From UBA3855 sp964472035 (lineage in GTDB: Bacteria > Bacillota > Clostridia > Oscillospirales > Ruminococcaceae), in contig CAYYIT010000048.1 in the NCBI GenBank assembly GCA_964472035.1, positions 1 to 18,578 on the forward strand: 18,578 nt of DNA, written 5' to 3'. The notes under the pieces are model-generated. The model was not told where the DNA came from. It saw only the letters and a program-made list of their open reading frames with translations, and ran no database searches. Below, one piece after another: positions 15,145-18,578 of the stretch. Position 1 is the first letter of the stretch, and every line of letters begins with the position of its first letter. A program made the translations under genes and the position numbers.

Positions 15145-15260
15145 GCGCGGAGGCTAACCGCCCCGTCCCCTCTGTCACTTCGTGACATCTCCCCACCCCG
15201 CGGGGAGTCACCGCGCTGGCGAGATATCCTGTCAGGATAAGGCTTGCATCATTTGATCAC
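15145..15260. repeat. Dispersed-repeat-like segment after groEL
   Basis: No gene. It contains several short palindromes in a row: TGTCAC TTC GTGACA (about 15172-15186), CTCCCC...GGGGAG around CCCCGCGGGG, and TATCCTG T CAGGATA. This looks like a gut-Clostridia intergenic repeat family (from memory, not verified here). Confidence 0.45.
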
Positions 15261-15291
15261 ATACGCCCAATGCCTTTGGCAAAGGGCGTAT
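15261..15291 (+). terminator. Probable groESL terminator
   Basis: An 8-bp stem ATACGCCC (15261-15268) with GGGCGTAT (15284-15291), an internal TGCC/GGCA pairing, then TTGTTGTTT. It lies about 120 bases after groEL and may be the end of the operon transcript. Confidence 0.6.
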
Positions 15292-15362
15292 TGTTGTTTC
15301 ATCGCAGAGACCGCCAGCACAGCTGGCTTCATTCTCCCTTTTCTCTGAATTATGAATGAATA

Positions 15363-15389
15363 AAAAAGCACCCGTTATGGGTGCTTTTT
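15363..15389. terminator. Bidirectional terminator
   Basis: An 11-bp perfect stem AAAAAGCACCC (15363-15373) with GGGTGCTTTTT (15379-15389), loop GTTAT. T-runs exist on both strands, so it separates the convergent groESL and 15588-17567 transcripts. Confidence 0.85.
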
Positions 15390-15409
15390 GTTGCCTGTCA
15401 GGGGATACC

Positions 15410-15520
15410 GGGGTTTGGGGGCGAGCGAAGCGATTGCCCCCAAGGCAGGGGTAGGGGTGCGGCAGCACCCCTGCCTTCATTCCCCCTCCCTTTGGGAGGG
15501 GGTTAGGGGGTGGGCAGATC
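15410..15520. repeat. Block of consecutive GC-rich hairpins
   Basis: Three hairpins in about 90 bases: TTGGGGGC/GCCCCCAA (15415-15422 with 15436-15443), AAGGCA...GGGGTGC/GCACCCC...TGCCTT (15442-15477), and CCCCCTCCC/GGGAGGGGG (15482-15490 with 15494-15502). They are followed by a G-rich run. Non-coding; probably remnants of dispersed intergenic repeats. With the adjacent segments this makes up the 443-base gene-free stretch after groEL. Confidence 0.6.
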
Positions 15521-15551
15521 CAGAGAATCCCCCACTCCTTTCACAATCAAA

Positions 15552-15580
15552 AAGGGACCTTCCATCTCGGAAAGTCCCTT
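15552..15580 (-). terminator. Terminator of the C39/wall-binding protein gene
   Basis: A 12-bp stem (AAGGGACCTTCC at 15552-15563 with 15569-15580, one wobble pair) and 5-base loop. It is followed by TTTTTG on the minus strand and lies 7 bases past the stop codon. Confidence 0.85.
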
Positions 15581-15587
15581 CTTTGCA

Positions 15588-17567
15588 TTATTCCGCCTCC
15601 ACGATCACAACCGACTGGCTGCCCATGTACTCGAAGCGATCCTCGAATACATCACGGTCATATGCCATCAGGCCGTTGCCCTTGTAGGGGTCGTTCAGAT
15701 AATAGTAGTCCGCATCATAGCCAACCAGCACCAGACAGTGCTCGCTGCGCTTCCAGGTGAAGCTCTCGCCCGTACTGCGGATCGTCCACTGCGTGCCGGG
15801 GGTGGATTCCACCATATTGATCGTCGCCCAGACCGCTACCGGCTCGCCCCTGTCAATGTAGCGCGAGCAGAGCGTATCAAGATCCGTTCCGGTCAGATCC
15901 GCTGCCGTGTCGCCGTCCGTCAGGATATCGCCCAGTGCCTCGAGGATGACCGGTGCGTAGCAGCCGTAGCCGCTGGAGCTTCTCGGGTCGCCGATGAATG
16001 CCTCGGAGGGATGCGGTCCGTAGAGCTTGCCGTTCTCCCAGGAGAGCCAGCCGATGTCCAGCGCCTCGTCAATAAAGGTGTCAATGGTCGTGTCATAGCC
16101 CGCATCGCGCAGCAGCATCACGGCACTGGCACTCTCGCAGCCCGTCGGATAGCCGATCTGGCTGATGTACTGCGTTCCGAGCAGCACCTTGAGCACTGCA
16201 CCGTTTTCGTCCGTTGTCACGCCGCCGTGGGTGCCGTTTTTGTAGAGGATTCCCGTCTCCGGCAGGAAGTAATACTTCACGCCGCCGATGGTGCCGATGC
16301 CCCTCACGGCGGTGTAGTTCGACTTCCGGAAATAATAGGTATTCCCCTCCAGCTCCTGCCAGCCCGTCACCGCGGTGCCGTCCGCCTGGAAATAATAAAG
16401 ATTGTCCTTATAGGTGATGAAGCCGGTCTGCATCACGCCGGTTTCGCTGAAATAATAGCACTGCTCCCCGATATTCTTCATGCCAGTCTGCATTTCGCCT
16501 GCGGCATTGAAATAGTAGGTCATATCGTCATAGACGAGCCAGCCCGTGTACGCTGCACCTTCCTCACCGAAATAATAGGTAATGCCGTTCAGGTTCACCC
16601 ATCCGGTACGCATCGCACCGTCATGGCCGAAGTAGTACTTCGCACCGTCAAGCTCGAGGAAATCCGTCTGCATCACGCCGCTTTCGGAGAAATAGTAGCG
16701 TTCACCGTCCAGCTCCTGCCAGCCGCAGAGCGCACCGCCGTCCGCTGTGAAATAATACTGCGCGCCCTGAACGGTCTGCCAGCCGGTCTGCGCTATGCCC
16801 TCGCTGCTGAAATAATAGGTCGCGCCGTCGATCTGCTGCAATCCGGTAAGCGCGGCGCCGTTTTCACCGAAGTAATACCTGCCGACGTCCGTATCCAGCC
16901 AACTGCTGCAGAGCGCCTCGCCGCTGCACAGGAAATAGTAGTATTTGCCGTCGATTTTCTGCAATACCTCCTGCAGTGCCGCGCCGCTGCGGTCAAAATA
17001 GTACCGCGCGCCGTCAATGGTCTGCCATCCGGTGCAGAGCGCGTAGTCCTCCCCTGCATAATAGACCGCCTCGTCGTCGGTCACCCATCCGGTCTGCAGG
17101 TAGCCCTCCTCGTCCGCATAGTACATCGCGTAGCCCAGCGGATCCGGCTGGTTGCCGGCACCGATCTCGGCAAGCTGCAGCAGCAGTACCGCCGCGTCAT
17201 TGGCATCGACTGCTCCATCGCGGTTGCAGTCCGCATAGGCAAACGCCGCCTCAGGGGTCTCGCAGCTGCCAAGGGAATGCAGCATCTCGCCGACGGGAAC
17301 ACCCTGCGCTGTCGCATCGGCCGCTGCCCAGAGCAGTCCTGCCGCATCGAGCGCATCAAGCACACCGCTGGTATCGGTGTCGCCGATGAGGATATCGGGG
17401 GTCACGCTGAATTTTCCGGTAAATACGGTACCGTCCTGTATGTACTGCGCACGTCCGTCATCCGCAATGACAATGCCGCCCTCTTCGGCAGAGATCACGG
17501 ACAGCGGCATTCCGGTCACGGTAAGAACGCATGCCGCCGCTGCGGCAAGCTGCCTTTTCGCTTTCAT
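15588..17567 (-). CDS. Secreted protein: dockerin-like module, wall-binding repeats, C39-like peptidase
   Basis: 659 residues. A signal peptide (1 to about 27) is followed by a dockerin-like module (about 60-135) with loops DTDTSGVLDALD and DCNRDGAVDAND. About fifteen 20-residue choline/glucan-binding-type repeats follow (about 145-445; GW...G..YYF...G..QTG). The C-terminal C39-like peptidase (about 460-659) has Cys477 (PTGCESAS), His610 (SEHCLVLVGYD) and Asp626 (YYLNDPYKG). The repeats would bind teichoic-acid choline or glucan; the true ligand is unknown. ATG at 17567 is chosen: AGGAG lies 9 bases upstream and the signal peptide starts there, while an in-frame ATG at 17624 falls inside the promoter. 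Divergent from the XRE regulator. An N-terminal dockerin is unusual. Confidence 0.9.
   Translation of the reverse strand: MKAKRQLAAAAACVLTVTGMPLSVISAEEGGIVIADDGRAQYIQDGTVFTGKFSVTPDILIGDTDTSGVLDALDAAGLLWAAADATAQGVPVGEMLHSLGSCETPEAAFAYADCNRDGAVDANDAAVLLLQLAEIGAGNQPDPLGYAMYYADEEGYLQTGWVTDDEAVYYAGEDYALCTGWQTIDGARYYFDRSGAALQEVLQKIDGKYYYFLCSGEALCSSWLDTDVGRYYFGENGAALTGLQQIDGATYYFSSEGIAQTGWQTVQGAQYYFTADGGALCGWQELDGERYYFSESGVMQTDFLELDGAKYYFGHDGAMRTGWVNLNGITYYFGEEGAAYTGWLVYDDMTYYFNAAGEMQTGMKNIGEQCYYFSETGVMQTGFITYKDNLYYFQADGTAVTGWQELEGNTYYFRKSNYTAVRGIGTIGGVKYYFLPETGILYKNGTHGGVTTDENGAVLKVLLGTQYISQIGYPTGCESASAVMLLRDAGYDTTIDTFIDEALDIGWLSWENGKLYGPHPSEAFIGDPRSSSGYGCYAPVILEALGDILTDGDTAADLTGTDLDTLCSRYIDRGEPVAVWATINMVESTPGTQWTIRSTGESFTWKRSEHCLVLVGYDADYYYLNDPYKGNGLMAYDRDVFEDRFEYMGSQSVVIVEAE
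16233..17135 (-). repeat. About fifteen 60-bp coding repeats (wall-binding motif)
   Basis: Within the 15588-17567 gene, YYF aromatic clusters recur at residues near 149, 169, 189, 209, 231 and then every 20 residues to 411, with a last one near 432. The spacing is almost exactly 20 residues (60 bp). Such near-regular repeats are prone to copy-number change by recombination. Confidence 0.85.
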
Positions 17568-17614
17568 GCTATCGGCTCCTTTTTGTTTGAGATTTCTGGA
17601 TTCTTTCTTTCCAT

Positions 17615-17643
17615 AGTGTAGCATACAACGCAGAAAATGTCAA
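17615..17643 (-). promoter_or_regulatory. Promoter of the C39/wall-binding protein gene
   Basis: On the minus strand, a consensus -35 TTGACA (17638-17643), a 17-base spacer and -10 TACACT (17615-17620) with extended TGC. Confidence 0.8.
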
Positions 17644-17700
17644 GTTTTGCAGACATTGACTTTTTTGCACAATCATGCTAAAATGAGAAGGTGAATTTCG

Positions 17701-17733
17701 TTTGACAGGAATGTCAAAATGCTTTGACATTCC
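17701..17733. promoter_or_regulatory. Periodic palindromic operator candidate
   Basis: Three alternating heptamers TTTGACA (17701), TGTCAAA (17712) and TTTGACA (17723) are spaced exactly 11 bases apart. The last two sit in a perfect 11-bp inverted repeat GGAATGTCAAA-ATGC-TTTGACATTCC (17708-17733). It lies between the divergent promoters and has no T-run, so it looks like a protein-binding site, possibly for the adjacent XRE regulator, rather than a terminator. Confidence 0.6.
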
Positions 17734-17764
17734 CGAAAAATCGCGATTTGTAAAACATCTTTGA

Positions 17765-17793
17765 TAGACAACGGATGCGTTTTCTGGTATCCT
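17765..17793 (+). promoter_or_regulatory. Candidate promoter of the XRE regulator gene
   Basis: -35 TAGACA (17765-17770), a 17-base spacer and -10 TATCCT (17788-17793) preceded by TGG. Moderate match to consensus; about 50 bases before the ATG. Confidence 0.5.
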
Positions 17794-17840
17794 GTAATTG
17801 TTCCCGAACGGGGCAAATACAACACGAGGTGAATGAGATT

Positions 17841-18485
17841 ATGGAAATTGGTACGATCATCAGAAAGGCAAGAAATGCTGCGAAGCTGACCCAGGAACAA
17901 GCGGCCGAGTCCCTTGGCGTCAGCCGACAGACCATTTCAAACTGGGAGAACGGGAAGTCCTATCCCGACATCATCAGTGTCATTACCATGAGCGATCTGT
18001 ATTCCGTCAGTCTTGACCACCTCTTAAAGGAGGAAACATCCATGAAACAGACTTACAAGGAATATCTCGAAGAAAGCACCAACACCGTCAAGAGCCGCGA
18101 CAGACAGACCAAGCTCCTGCTGACCTTCATCACACTGGGCATCTGGGTACTCTCCGTCATCGCCTTCTGGCTGATCGAGAAAGGCATGGGCGGTGCCGGC
18201 TTCAGCAGCGCCGTGATCTGGGGCGCACTGCCGGTCACCTTCTTTGCGTCATCGTTCGTCATCGGCTCCCACAATTATTTCGGCAAATGGAAATGGCTCG
18301 CAGCCCCCTGCTTCGGCGTGCTGTATGCCCTGACGGGCTCCGTCAGGGAAATTGTCTCCGAGAATATGATGTACCGCGAAGTGGTATGGCCCGATCTAAC
18401 AAAGTTCCCGCTCGGCCTGCTGCTCTCCGCCATCGGCCTTGCGATCGGCGTCATGCTCCATCGCAGATCCCAAAAGACAAACTGA
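17841..18485 (+). CDS. XRE-family regulator with membrane segments
   Basis: 214 residues. An N-terminal XRE/Cro-type helix-turn-helix (about 5-60) reads IIRKARNAAKLTQEQAAESLGVSRQTISNWENGKSYPDI... The C-terminal part (about 92-206) has three to four hydrophobic segments, suggesting an integral membrane domain. Membrane-tethered XRE regulators of this layout are common in Firmicutes; the ligand is unknown. ATG at 17841 with GAGGTG upstream. The gene is divergent from the C39/wall-binding protein and may control it, itself, or both through the palindrome at 17701-17733. Confidence 0.85.
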   Translation: MEIGTIIRKARNAAKLTQEQAAESLGVSRQTISNWENGKSYPDIISVITMSDLYSVSLDHLLKEETSMKQTYKEYLEESTNTVKSRDRQTKLLLTFITLGIWVLSVIAFWLIEKGMGGAGFSSAVIWGALPVTFFASSFVIGSHNYFGKWKWLAAPCFGVLYALTGSVREIVSENMMYREVVWPDLTKFPLGLLLSAIGLAIGVMLHRRSQKTN

Positions 18486-18500
18486 ATCCCGGCAGAAAAA

Positions 18501-18527
18501 ACCTGAGAGGCGGATGCCTTCTCAGGT
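18501..18527 (-). terminator. Terminator of the leftward gene at the window end
   Basis: Stem ACCTGAGAGGC (18501-18511) with 18516-18527 (one bulged base), and on the minus strand a T6 run follows (18495-18500). It overlaps the stop codon of the partial gene and lies between convergent genes. Confidence 0.7.
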
Positions 18528-18578
18528 CAGCTTGTCAAAAAAGTCCTTTTTCTTAGGGATAGGCATCATGTAACTGCC
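18522..18578 (-). CDS. C-terminal end of an unidentified protein (partial)
   Basis: On the minus strand the last 57 bases read as an open frame ending ...GSYMMPIPKKKDFFDKLT followed by TGA, directly before a strong leftward terminator. That arrangement supports a real gene running in from the right. Only 18 residues are visible, too few to name a family. Confidence 0.55.
   Translation of the reverse strand, partial: GSYMMPIPKKKDFFDKLT

Noticed and set aside
16233..17135. Regular 60-bp spaced repeats suggestive of a CRISPR array
   Set aside because: Repeats are degenerate at DNA level, have no unique spacers, and encode the wall-binding protein motif in frame.
15510..17621. A 703-codon open frame on the + strand opposite the C39/wall-binding gene
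   Set aside because: Antisense to clear domains; its apparent repeats are the shadow of the 60-bp coding repeats.
17708..17733. Palindrome as a transcription terminator
   Set aside because: No T-run follows on either strand and it sits between divergent promoters, so an operator is more likely.

Overview
The window looks like chromosomal DNA of a GC-rich gut Clostridia member close to Ruminococcus (Oscillospiraceae/Ruminococcaceae). This is inferred from dockerin-type calcium-loop modules on secreted proteins, BspA-like leucine-rich repeats, C39-like cysteine peptidases, choline/glucan-binding-type repeats, sigma-A promoters with strong AGGAG ribosome sites, and a CIRCE-controlled groESL operon. 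No genus or species can be assigned from sequence alone. Layout, left to right: (1) 1-4950, all leftward: a secreted LRR + papain-like peptidase + dockerin protein (2390-4684) with its own terminator, then a promoter driving a two-gene operon of a membrane-anchored C39-like peptidase (1341-2249) and a secreted LRR + dockerin protein (96-1316). A 154-bp foldback (MITE-like) element sits just upstream of the first of these. (2) 4950-5456, leftward: a zinc-ribbon Nudix hydrolase, divergent from (3) 5625-8802, rightward: galK - galE - DUF2500-like membrane protein - MIF/tautomerase homologue, closed by a good terminator. galT is not in the window. (4) 9122-12763, leftward: response regulator - sensor kinase - HtrA-type protease, tightly packed; this resembles CssRS/CiaRH-HtrA envelope or secretion stress modules. 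(5) 13073-15144, rightward: CIRCE operator, groES, groEL. (6) 15145-15587: a gene-free stretch rich in hairpins. (7) 15588-17567, leftward: a secreted protein with an N-terminal dockerin-like module, about fifteen 20-residue wall-binding-type repeats and a C-terminal C39-like peptidase. It is divergent from (8) 17841-18485, an XRE regulator with membrane segments. A periodic palindromic operator candidate lies between them. The last 57 bases hold the C-terminus of another leftward gene. Two themes link the genes. First, three cysteine peptidases and three dockerin-bearing proteins suggest a cell-surface or extracellular proteolytic/adhesive set, possibly mounted on cohesin scaffolds encoded elsewhere. 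Second, protein-quality systems (RR-HK-HtrA and GroESL) lie between the two secreted-protein clusters. The most notable points are the unusual dockerin/peptidase architectures, the foldback element, the 11-bp-periodic operator candidate, a 33-nt hairpin repeat found twice, and a MIF homologue at the end of a galactose operon.
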